A stretch of DNA of 5,099 bases from positions 1 through 5,099 of the forward strand of contig VBHV01000096.1 of assembly GCA_005881995.1 (NCBI GenBank). Reading direction: 5' to 3'. Of this stretch, positions 1-5,099 are shown in pieces (positions within the stretch are counted from its first letter, which is position 1; the number at the start of each line of letters is the position of its first letter). The position numbers and the translations under genes were made by a program. This DNA comes from Chloroflexota bacterium. Lineage in GTDB: Bacteria > Chloroflexota > Ktedonobacteria > Ktedonobacterales > Ktedonobacteraceae. The notes beneath the pieces were generated by a model that did no database searches, was not told the DNA's origin, and was given only the letters and a program-made list of their open reading frames with translations.

Positions 1-2
1 AA

Positions 3-305
3 GTGATGGAAGTGGTGCAAGAGATGCATCCCAGTGCTATCACGCTTGATGTGATGATGCCGGATTTAAATGGTTGGCAGATTCTGCACCTGTTGAAGGG
101 CAACCCCGCGACCGCGTCCATTCCGGTCGTGATGCTGACGGTCCTCTCAGAGCCAACCGCCGGCTACGTGTTGGGCGCGGACGATTACCTGGTCAAGCCC
201 TTCAAAAGAGATATGCTACTCAATACTCTTCAACGCTTAATTACCTCGCAGCAAGTGGGCGCGATACATCGGGCCCCTACACCGGCGTCACTGCGTTACA
301 GGTGA
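3..305 (+). CDS. Receiver (REC) domain protein, 5'-truncated by the window edge
   Basis: This is the C-terminal part of a two-component receiver domain, which accepts phosphate on Asp from a histidine kinase. Seen, numbering from the first full codon: the phosphoacceptor D16 in LDVMMPD, followed by LNGW; the switch Thr T46 in VVMLT; GADDYL (58-63); and the conserved K65 in VKPF. A last amphipathic helix follows at about 69-80, then a short tail with no output domain. A whole REC domain has about 50 residues before the Asp and only 15 are here, so the start lies outside the window; the GTG at position 3 is only the first in-frame codon. The GWQILHLLK and GYVLGADDYLVKPF style is typical of receivers at the C-terminus of hybrid histidine kinases in Chloroflexota and Cyanobacteria, but a single-domain response regulator is equally possible. 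It is separated from the next gene by 268 bases and is probably a separate transcription unit. Confidence 0.9.
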   Translation: MMEVVQEMHPSAITLDVMMPDLNGWQILHLLKGNPATASIPVVMLTVLSEPTAGYVLGADDYLVKPFKRDMLLNTLQRLITSQQVGAIHRAPTPASLRYR

Positions 306-338
306 TTCAGACTGTACTACTCCTATCGGGAAGCCATT

Positions 339-367
339 TGATACCAATCTTTTGCTACTTAGTATCA
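339..367. repeat. Inverted repeat TGATAC-N17-GTATCA
   Basis: TGATAC at 339-344 and GTATCA at 362-367 are perfect reverse complements separated by 17 bases, 34 bases after the receiver stop codon. A pyrimidine-rich stretch (CTCTTCTCT) follows, but no U-run. It could be a weak RNA hairpin at the transcript end or a spaced operator. A 6-base match in AT-rich DNA can arise by chance. Confidence 0.25.
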
Positions 368-379
368 CTCTTCTCTAAC

Positions 380-399
380 TGAACGCTGGGACAGCGTCA
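380..399 (+). terminator. Short GC hairpin, possible weak terminator of the receiver gene
   Basis: ACGCTG (383-388), loop GGA, and CAGCGT (392-397) form a perfect 6-base-pair stem. Two more outer pairs (T380-A399 and G381-C398) form if A382 is bulged. It lies about 75 bases after the receiver stop codon. A clear U-tract is missing (the following bases are TCTGAGAATATTTCATT), so intrinsic termination would be inefficient. It may only be a transcript-end stabiliser. Confidence 0.35.
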
Positions 400-418
400 T
401 CTGAGAATATTTCATTAC

Positions 419-447
419 TTCCCAAGTGGCGACGGATGTGTTATAGT
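419..447 (+). promoter_or_regulatory. Promoter candidate P1 (extended -10)
   Basis: TATAGT (442-447) matches the sigma-70/SigA -10 consensus at five of six bases and is preceded by TG at 439-440, giving an extended -10 (TGTTATAGT). TTCCCA at 419-424, 17 bases upstream, matches the -35 consensus at four of six. Transcription would start near 453-456 and leave a leader of about 120 bases before the ATP-grasp gene. The assignment rests on motif matching only. Confidence 0.45.
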
Positions 448-471
448 GCTTTTAATCTTCCGTTAATGTTC
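441..471 (+). repeat. Three TTA-motifs at 11-base spacing, possible response-regulator site
   Basis: TTATAGTGC (441-449), TTAATCTTC (452-460) and TTAATGTTC (463-471) start exactly 11 bases apart, and the last two match at eight of nine bases. Direct repeats in helical phase with an 11-base period are how PhoB/OmpR-family regulators bind. The array overlaps the P1 -10 element and lies about 70-100 bases upstream of the P2 start. Its identity as a binding site is inference. Confidence 0.3.
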
Positions 472-492
472 TATAGCCTATTACACATCGCG

Positions 493-503
493 TGAGTGAC
501 TCA
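493..503. repeat. Palindrome TGAGTGACTCA
   Basis: TGAGT and ACTCA are perfect reverse complements around a central G, giving an 11-base palindrome between promoter candidates P1 and P2. It sits just upstream of where the -35 region of P2 would be and could be a small operator. Five-base arms are short enough to occur by chance. Confidence 0.22.
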
Positions 504-520
504 GTAAACAGCCATAACGC

Positions 521-543
521 CTTAAAGCTGCTATACTTAAAGC
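521..543 (+). promoter_or_regulatory. Promoter candidate P2 (extended -10) with flanking direct repeat
   Basis: TGCTATACT (529-537) is an extended -10 element: TG, one base, then TATACT, which matches the consensus at five of six bases. The best -35 at 17-base spacing (CAGCCA, 509-514) matches only three of six, as is common for extended -10 promoters or activated ones. Transcription would begin near 544, about 30 bases before the ATG at 574. The identical octamer CTTAAAGC occurs at 521-528 and 536-543, so one copy lies just upstream and the other overlaps the -10 and the start site. A regulator bound there could block or modulate the promoter. Confidence 0.42.
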
Positions 544-563
544 AATCATTTCGTACTTCTGGA

Positions 564-571
564 AGAGGTGA
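564..571 (+). promoter_or_regulatory. Ribosome binding site fixing the start of the first ATP-grasp gene
   Basis: AGAGGTGA closely matches the anti-Shine-Dalgarno complement (AGGAGGTGA). Its GAGG core (565-568) lies five bases before ATG 574. The alternative in-frame GTG at 568 is inside this motif and would leave no usable spacing, so ATG 574 is preferred. Confidence 0.7.
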
Positions 572-573
572 CT

Positions 574-1530
574 ATGCGCTTTTGCTTTATTGTCGAGGAG
601 CAGTATCGTAATGATGCCATGCCTCTAGTGATCGCGGACCAGCTACATCAATGGGGACATGATGTTGACCTGTTAGAGCCGCAAACAGCCGTCACATGTT
701 TAACCGATCTCGAGCAACGGGGCTACGATGCTTATGTGCTCAAATCGCTGGCAGATGGACCGGGCATGAGTATTTTGGAGGCGGCAGAAGCTGTTGGCAT
801 CCCCACGATTAACAACTCGCGCGCCATTCACCTGGTGCGAGATAAGGCGGTGGCAGTGGCCTTCGCGCGCGCGCACGGATTGCCTATCCCACCAACCTAC
901 TTCGTCTCTCATCCACGCCTGTTACACCAGATACCCCTACAGGACTATCCTATAGTGGTAAAGCCGAGCAATGGAAGTTCCTGTAAGGGGATTTATCGCC
1001 TGGACAGCCCGGCTGATTTAGAGGCTTTAGAAATTGCTGAGGCCAACGAGAGTTTCTTTCTGGCACAGCGATACGCGGAAAATGCCGGCTTCGATATCAA
1101 AGTCTACGTAACCGGAAATGAAGTGTACGCGGCTATCGCGAAAAAATCCCCGCTACATGCAGAGATGAAAGAGCGTTTTGTCCCATTGACGCCACAGGTG
1201 CGCAAACTCGCATTGCAGGTCGGCAAGATTTTTAGATTGGATATCTACGGGCTGGACGTGGTTGATACCCCGCAAGGGCCAGCGATCCTGGACATCAACG
1301 ACTTCCCCAGTTTTGGGGGCGTTCCCCGCGCAGTCGTGCGCGTTTCGGAGTACGTTCTGCACGCGGCCAAACGCGCGGAACTGCAGCGTGCCGCGCTCAT
1401 TGAACGCAGCCGCCGCCGTCGCGAGACGTTGCTGCGGAAAAAAGCGCAGCAGGCGTTACCAGCGCAAACAGCGCTGAACCCGCTTGATGAGAAGATACAG
1501 GGAGATCTCGCGGCATGTACACGCGAGTAG
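574..1530 (+). CDS. ATP-grasp protein A (RimK/ITPK-like fold)
   Basis: This 318-residue cytoplasmic protein has an ATP-grasp fold; such enzymes use ATP to make acyl-phosphate-dependent bonds or, in the ITPK branch, phosphorylate polyols. Domains: pre-ATP-grasp at about 1-85 (MRFCFIVEEQ start, PTINNS at 77-82), D90-K91, then the ATP-binding core with K130 in IVVKP and the glycine/serine loop SNGSSCKG (132-139). Q165 and D174-I-K176 follow, with AKKSPL at 189-194, D228 in YGLDVV, and D240-I-N242-x-F-P, the metal-binding pair. RimK-type ligases usually have E-x-N here. After residue 270 comes a charged tail with an Arg/Lys cluster (278-290) absent from the next gene's product. ATG 574 is chosen because of the ribosome binding site and because MRFCFI matches MHICLI of the neighbour. 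It is the first gene of a likely operon, 15 bases before its paralogue. The ATP-grasp fold is well supported; ligase versus kinase and the substrate are unknown. Confidence 0.9.
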   Translation: MRFCFIVEEQYRNDAMPLVIADQLHQWGHDVDLLEPQTAVTCLTDLEQRGYDAYVLKSLADGPGMSILEAAEAVGIPTINNSRAIHLVRDKAVAVAFARAHGLPIPPTYFVSHPRLLHQIPLQDYPIVVKPSNGSSCKGIYRLDSPADLEALEIAEANESFFLAQRYAENAGFDIKVYVTGNEVYAAIAKKSPLHAEMKERFVPLTPQVRKLALQVGKIFRLDIYGLDVVDTPQGPAILDINDFPSFGGVPRAVVRVSEYVLHAAKRAELQRAALIERSRRRRETLLRKKAQQALPAQTALNPLDEKIQGDLAACTRE

Positions 1531-1545
1531 AGAAGGAGTTATGCC

Positions 1546-2391
1546 ATGCATATCTGCTTGATAATGGATAACCCGGAAACACCGCATCACCCGGTTATCG
1601 CGGTAGCATTGCAGCAATTGAGCGCGACACATACCATACGCTGGTTGGATGTACGCACGCTCACAGGTGCGCAGGCCATCAGCGAAGAAGAGCAACACCC
1701 GCTCGCAGACCTCTACCTGCTGAAATCACACGCTCCACAGGCATTGGAAGTAGCGCACGCGCTGGAACAAAAAGGGGCGATGGTGGTCAATAGCTGGGCG
1801 TCGTCAGTAGCATGCCAGGACCGCGTACTGATGGCACGGCGCATGCACGAAGCACATCTCCCCTGGCCGCGTACCTGGCATTTCGCGACCCTGGAGCAGT
1901 TATTAGCGGATTCCGCCTTTTTAGCGACCTTGAGCTATCCGGTGATCATCAAAAGCTACTTCAGCCATCGTGGGGACCTGGTGGACTTCGTGCGCGACCA
2001 CGCACAATTGGAGGCACTCGCGGTCAATTGGAGCAAGGAGCCAATCGTGCTGCAGGAATATGCGAAGAGCGATGGCTGGGATATCAAGCTGTGGGTGATC
2101 GACGAGCAGCTCTTCGCGGCACGCCGCCGCACGCCATTGGAGCCGAACGCGCCGAAAGAAGATCACCCGATCGCGCCGGACGAATTACCAGGCGATTGGG
2201 CTTTTATCACCTTAGAAATTGGGCGCGTTTTCAATATTCGGCTCTACGGTGTCGATCTGCTGGTAACAGATAAGGGGCCGATGATTGTAGATGTCAATGG
2301 TTTTCCAGGTTTTCGCGGCGTTCCTGGCGCGGACCGCGCACTGGTCGCCCTGGTGGAAAAACTGGCAGATGAAAGGAATACGCTAGTATGA
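1546..2391 (+). CDS. ATP-grasp protein B, diverged tandem paralogue
   Basis: This is a 281-residue ATP-grasp protein, collinear with the preceding gene product over its whole length. Matching points include the MHICLI start, YLLKS (57-61; YVLKS in A), VVNS (80-83), YPVIIKS with K136, LQEY with Q170, D179-I-K181, RRRTPL (193-198), YGVDLL with D237, and D249-V-N251 followed by GFPGFRGVPG. All catalytic and metal positions are kept, but the D-K pair of A is D92-R93 here and the phosphate loop SYFSHRGD (137-144) is poorer in glycine, so nucleotide or substrate handling may differ. The basic tail of A is missing. AAGGAG at 1533-1538 is seven bases before ATG 1546; the ATG at 1541 is out of frame and closes after six codons. 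The stop overlaps the next start (ATGA, 2388-2391), implying translational coupling. It may form a heterodimer with A or act on the same substrate in sequence (inference). Confidence 0.9.
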   Translation: MHICLIMDNPETPHHPVIAVALQQLSATHTIRWLDVRTLTGAQAISEEEQHPLADLYLLKSHAPQALEVAHALEQKGAMVVNSWASSVACQDRVLMARRMHEAHLPWPRTWHFATLEQLLADSAFLATLSYPVIIKSYFSHRGDLVDFVRDHAQLEALAVNWSKEPIVLQEYAKSDGWDIKLWVIDEQLFAARRRTPLEPNAPKEDHPIAPDELPGDWAFITLEIGRVFNIRLYGVDLLVTDKGPMIVDVNGFPGFRGVPGADRALVALVEKLADERNTLV

Positions 2392-3884
2392 GTGACCAGT
2401 TAACGAATGCCAGTGTAACGATTTCAGATCTTCCAGGCATTGTGATCCAGCTTTTTGAGCGCGCTCAGCGCCAGCTCCTGCCAGGATCGCAGCAGATACC
2501 AGGGTTGTTTGTGCGCTACCTGCGGCGTAAACCAGCACGCGGGCTGGCGGTTATCTATGCCGTAGACGAACTGGGGAATCGCGATCTTGAACACGCCCAC
2601 GATCCCAACCGCTCGGTCAGCCTGACACTGGATGAAGAGGCGCTGGCAGGGGCGCAAATACGCTTTAACGAAGCTCAGGCGCGGCAGACGCCCCTGGAGG
2701 TGCAACCGTCGGGGGTGCTGCGAGCCGACGATCTCGGCCTATCTGTACAGGCATTTCCAGCCGACAGTGGTCTGCCTGCCCTCGCTGCAAGTTGTGACAT
2801 GTCGCAGAGCCAGGTGTTTGAGGCGATAGAGAGGGCGATACACACACAACCTGGAAATCGTGACGCGCACATCATGCATATCAAGGCGGAACCTGTACGC
2901 TATAAACCCGCCAATCGCTGTGTTATTCGCTATCACGTTTTACTGGAGGACAGCGAGGCTAACGGTGGCGCAATTCGCAATGTCACCCTATTCGGAAAGG
3001 TTTACGCTGACCCGGAGCAGGCTCGCAGTGTGCAGGCCCTGCAACAGCGCCTTTATGACGAGCAGCTAACAAGATCTGGCAGCGAGACGGCAGGGCAGGT
3101 GTATCGCACACCGCTTCTTCCGCGCCCACTCGGCATCGTCAACGAACTGGGCCTGACCTTCAATGAGGCGGTACAGCCCGCGGAACACGGCGAGCACATG
3201 TTGACGGGCACACGCGCCCTGCAGCCCAGGATGGAGCAAGGACGAGGCGGCGAGATTATCAACATAGCCATTCCTGTGGAGGAACTGCGGTTGACGGCGG
3301 TTGCCCTCGCGCGCCTGCACACCAGCGCAATACACCCGGATGAAAAGACACCTCGCACTGGAGCAAAAGAAGCAAAACGCGCGCGCGACCGCGCCGCGCT
3401 CATTGCCAGGCACAATCCAGCGCAGGCGGAAGAAGTTCAGCAACTGGCGCAGCAGCTCGCATCGCGCCTGGAAGCACTCCAGCCGGACAGCTACCGGCCA
3501 GCGCACGGAGGGTTTAAGTCCAGCCAGCTGCTCTTCCACAGTCACCAGGTATTCGTCGTCGATTTTGATGGCTTTTGCCTGGCGGATGCCGCGTTGGACG
3601 TGGGTTACTTCCTGGCCTACCTGCGACCCAGTGGCTTGTGGTATGCACGCCCCGGCATGCGCGCATGGTTTGAGGCGGCGGCAGAAGTCTTCACGACCAC
3701 CTATAGCCAGGCCATGCGTGAGCTTGGCACGGAACAGGCCGTCATTGAGGGAATCATTGAGCGTTCGCGGCTCTATGAAGCCGCGCTCCTCTTCAAAATC
3801 GCCACGCGCCGCGTCAATCGTCTCAATAGTCCAAGGCCGAAAGAGTTGTCGGCCATGCTTCACGAGATAGCCGCCTGTCTATAG
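2388..3884 (+). CDS. APH/choline-kinase-fold phosphotransferase-like protein with altered catalytic loop
   Basis: This 498-residue protein has an aminoglycoside-phosphotransferase-type kinase fold in its C-terminal two thirds. N-lobe: RYKPANRCVIRYHV (171-184) and LFGKVYAD (201-208), where K204 is the probable ATP-binding lysine. C-lobe: the catalytic loop HGGFKSSQ (373-380), then VVDFDGFCLAD (390-400) with D392 as the metal-binding Asp, and ALDVGYFLAYL (402-412). APH enzymes normally read HGDxxxxN; here the base Asp is Gly375 (codon GGG at 3510-3512) and the Asn is Gln380, so the phosphotransfer activity is doubtful or uses another residue. Residues 1-165 precede the kinase fold and match nothing recognised; ordinary APH proteins are about 300 residues. 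There is no signal peptide or membrane segment, so it should be cytoplasmic. The start overlaps the previous stop by four bases, with AAAGGAA (2372-2378) upstream. Family assignment is good; the function is unknown and it may be a pseudokinase or binding subunit. Confidence 0.85.
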   Translation: MSDQLTNASVTISDLPGIVIQLFERAQRQLLPGSQQIPGLFVRYLRRKPARGLAVIYAVDELGNRDLEHAHDPNRSVSLTLDEEALAGAQIRFNEAQARQTPLEVQPSGVLRADDLGLSVQAFPADSGLPALAASCDMSQSQVFEAIERAIHTQPGNRDAHIMHIKAEPVRYKPANRCVIRYHVLLEDSEANGGAIRNVTLFGKVYADPEQARSVQALQQRLYDEQLTRSGSETAGQVYRTPLLPRPLGIVNELGLTFNEAVQPAEHGEHMLTGTRALQPRMEQGRGGEIINIAIPVEELRLTAVALARLHTSAIHPDEKTPRTGAKEAKRARDRAALIARHNPAQAEEVQQLAQQLASRLEALQPDSYRPAHGGFKSSQLLFHSHQVFVVDFDGFCLADAALDVGYFLAYLRPSGLWYARPGMRAWFEAAAEVFTTTYSQAMRELGTEQAVIEGIIERSRLYEAALLFKIATRRVNRLNSPRPKELSAMLHEIAACL

Positions 3885-3903
3885 GGCAGTTCAGGAGTGT
3901 GTA

Positions 3904-5099
3904 ATGTTAGTATTCAAGTTTCTGTTTCGCAACCTGAAAGGATATCGCCTACTGGTCGTGTTGGCGATATTTGTGACCATCTTGCAGGTTGGCAGCGATA
4001 TCGCTGCCGCGTTTCCGCTGAAATTTATTCCCAGTAAGGTGAGCAATACGGGGAATGACCCGGCCTGCACCTTTGATTCCCATTTCTCGTTTCTCAATCC
4101 GATTCTCGATAAATTTGACATTCCCCTGTTTGACCCGACGCTCGCTCCATTAACTCCAGGAGGACCAAATCAGACACCCCCAATAGCACCGTGTCCCGTT
4201 TCACCTTCCGACACGAATCCCCCCCCGCCAATCTACACTCATCATAGTGTCAATGGCGTGATCGTGTTTTCGATATTAGTGCTGATCATCTTCGGCACAT
4301 TAAGCGCGTTCCTGGCCTACCTGGACCTGTACATCGCGGCCTATATCGCGCAAAACCTGACGGCCAGGCTGCGCAACCAGTTGTTTGAACATTTACAACG
4401 ATTATCGCTCGACTGGCACGGTAAACAGAAGAAGGGCGATCTTGTGCAGCGCATCACCGGCAACATCGCCGATATTGAGAAACTGGTCACCGATGGCCTG
4501 GTAGACCTGCTGGCAGCCGTTTTGACCCTGGCAGGGATTGCGTCGGTCATGCTATTGCTTAGCCCGCCGTATACCCTGATCGCGCTGACCATTGTACCCG
4601 CGCTGTTCATGATCACTCTTGGCTATACGAAGAGTATCAAAGCTGCCGCCAAGAAGGCGGCCAGGGCGACGGGCCAGGTTTCGGATGTCGCGACGGAAGA
4701 TATCAACGCCCTCACCGTCATCAAGGTATTCACGCGCGAGGAGAAGGAAGCCCTGCGCTTTGGCGAGCACGTCGATAAGAATCGCCGGGCAGGCCTGCGC
4801 GCGGGCGGCCTGGCGGCGCAATTCGCCCCTATCGTCTCCCTGCTGGTAATCCTGGGTACCGCGGCAGTGCTCGGTGTAGGCGGCTTAGTCGCTAATAATA
4901 ACAACTTCAACCTGGGCTTTATCACCATTCCAGCTTTGAGCGTGGACATTGGCACGCTGATCTTGTTCCTCACCTTCCTCAAGCTGCTTTACCAGCCTAT
5001 ACGCGACCTTTCCAAGCTCGCGACCCTTTTCAGTACCGCGGGGTCTGGCGCGGAACGCATCCAGGAAGTGCTGGACCAGGCCCCTGAAGTGTTGGAGAG
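3904..5099 (+). CDS. ABC exporter, transmembrane domain (3' end beyond window)
   Basis: This frame is open from ATG 3904 to the window edge (398 full codons) and encodes the six-helix domain of a type I ABC exporter (ABC_membrane family). Estimated helices: TM1 14-38, TM2 117-140, TM3 200-219, TM4 222-241, TM5 306-329, TM6 348-364. Family marks are RLRNQLFEHLQRLSLDWH (155-172), GDLVQRITGNI (178-188), a coupling-helix region with INALTVIKVFTRE (267-279), LYQPIRDLSKL (362-372), and AERIQEVLD (383-391), which normally leads into the nucleotide-binding domain. That domain is probably fused but lies outside the window. Unusual: a TM1-TM2 outer loop of about 75 residues (40-116), with 13 prolines between 78 and 109 and cysteines C55 and C97. 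The TM5-TM6 loop also looks about 10-15 residues longer than usual. AGGAG at 3893-3897 is six bases before the ATG, and the gene begins 19 bases after the kinase-like gene, so it is probably co-transcribed. It should sit in the inner membrane and export the operon's product (inference). Confidence 0.92.
   Translation, partial: MLVFKFLFRNLKGYRLLVVLAIFVTILQVGSDIAAAFPLKFIPSKVSNTGNDPACTFDSHFSFLNPILDKFDIPLFDPTLAPLTPGGPNQTPPIAPCPVSPSDTNPPPPIYTHHSVNGVIVFSILVLIIFGTLSAFLAYLDLYIAAYIAQNLTARLRNQLFEHLQRLSLDWHGKQKKGDLVQRITGNIADIEKLVTDGLVDLLAAVLTLAGIASVMLLLSPPYTLIALTIVPALFMITLGYTKSIKAAAKKAARATGQVSDVATEDINALTVIKVFTREEKEALRFGEHVDKNRRAGLRAGGLAAQFAPIVSLLVILGTAAVLGVGGLVANNNNFNLGFITIPALSVDIGTLILFLTFLKLLYQPIRDLSKLATLFSTAGSGAERIQEVLDQAPEVLE
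4219..4226 (+). repeat. Homopolymer C8 inside the ABC exporter gene
   Basis: Eight consecutive C bases encode part of prolines 106-109 in the outer loop of the exporter. The frame is intact on both sides, so the count shown is probably correct. A gain or loss of one base would truncate the protein, so this is a plausible slippage or sequencing-error site. Confidence 0.6.

Larger units (their letters stand above)
306..573. other. Intergenic regulatory region before the ATP-grasp operon
   Basis: No convincing gene was found here on either strand. The stretch is AT-richer than its flanks and holds, in order, an inverted repeat (339-367), a short GC hairpin (380-399), promoter candidate P1 (419-447), 11-base-phased TTA repeats (441-471), a palindrome (493-503), promoter candidate P2 with a direct repeat around it (521-543), and the ribosome binding site of the first operon gene. 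It most likely contains the end of the receiver transcript and the promoter of the downstream operon. Confidence 0.7.

Noticed and set aside
74..382. 102-codon open frame overlapping the receiver gene
   Set aside because: Most of it is the receiver domain read in another frame; the receiver frame has all the conserved Asp, Thr and Lys positions.
436..495. 19-codon ORF (MCYSAFNLPLMFYSLLHIA) in the leader, considered as a leader or precursor peptide
   Set aside because: There is no good Shine-Dalgarno sequence, it overlaps the P1 -10 and the TTA repeats, and it has no core-peptide features. It is probably chance.
568..573. GTG 568 as the start of the first ATP-grasp gene
   Set aside because: This codon lies inside the Shine-Dalgarno sequence that serves ATG 574.
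1541..1561. ATG at 1541 as the start of the second ATP-grasp gene
   Set aside because: It is out of frame with the gene and ends after six codons; ATG 1546 has better spacing to AAGGAG and gives the MHICLI start that matches the paralogue.
1812..2273. 153-codon open frame on the + strand
   Set aside because: It is a shifted-frame shadow of ATP-grasp gene B with no motif or ribosome binding site.
3066..3863. 265-codon open frame on the - strand
   Set aside because: It lies wholly opposite the APH-fold gene, has low-complexity Arg/Cys-rich composition with no recognisable motif, and the + strand frame has clear family motifs and operon spacing.
3301..3870. 189-codon open frame on the + strand
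   Set aside because: It is an out-of-frame shadow of the APH-fold gene, rich in Arg, Ser and Pro as expected from a shifted GC-rich frame.

Overview
The window reads as bacterial DNA of moderate GC (roughly mid-50s by eye) with dense co-directional genes on the + strand. The taxonomic guess is a Chloroflexota bacterium, perhaps Ktedonobacteria-like. It rests only on the gene mix (hybrid-kinase type receiver, RimK/ITPK-type ATP-grasp proteins, an APH-fold protein, an ABC exporter) and the codon style, and it is low confidence. There is no RNA gene, insertion sequence or CRISPR array.

Layout: (1) 3-305 is the C-terminal end of a receiver (REC) domain protein that enters from the left edge, probably the tail of a hybrid sensor kinase or a single-domain response regulator. 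(2) 306-573 is a 268-base AT-richer intergenic region with two small hairpins, two extended -10 promoter candidates (near 442 and 532), an 11-base-phased TTA repeat, an 11-base palindrome and an 8-base direct repeat beside the second -10. (3) 574 to the right edge is a compact four-gene run: ATP-grasp protein A (574-1530), ATP-grasp protein B (1546-2391), an APH/choline-kinase-fold protein (2388-3884) and the transmembrane half of an ABC exporter (3904 to the edge). The gaps are 15, -4 and 19 bases, and the second and fourth genes have clear Shine-Dalgarno sequences, so this looks like one operon.

The two ATP-grasp proteins are diverged tandem paralogues. Their C-terminal metal-binding signature (G-[LV]-D ... 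D-[IV]-N-x-F-P-x-F-x-G-V) resembles inositol polyphosphate kinase ITPK1 more than the E-V-N-x-x-P-G of RimK ligases. The third protein has an APH-type catalytic loop with Gly where the catalytic Asp should be (HGGFKSSQ) but keeps the later metal-binding DFD. The exporter has an unusually long, proline-rich, two-cysteine loop between TM1 and TM2.

Inference: the operon may make or modify a small molecule or peptide by ATP-dependent ligation or phosphorylation and then export it. The substrate cannot be told from this window. No precursor-peptide gene was found in the leader, and the genes beyond the right edge, including the rest of the exporter, are needed to interpret the system.
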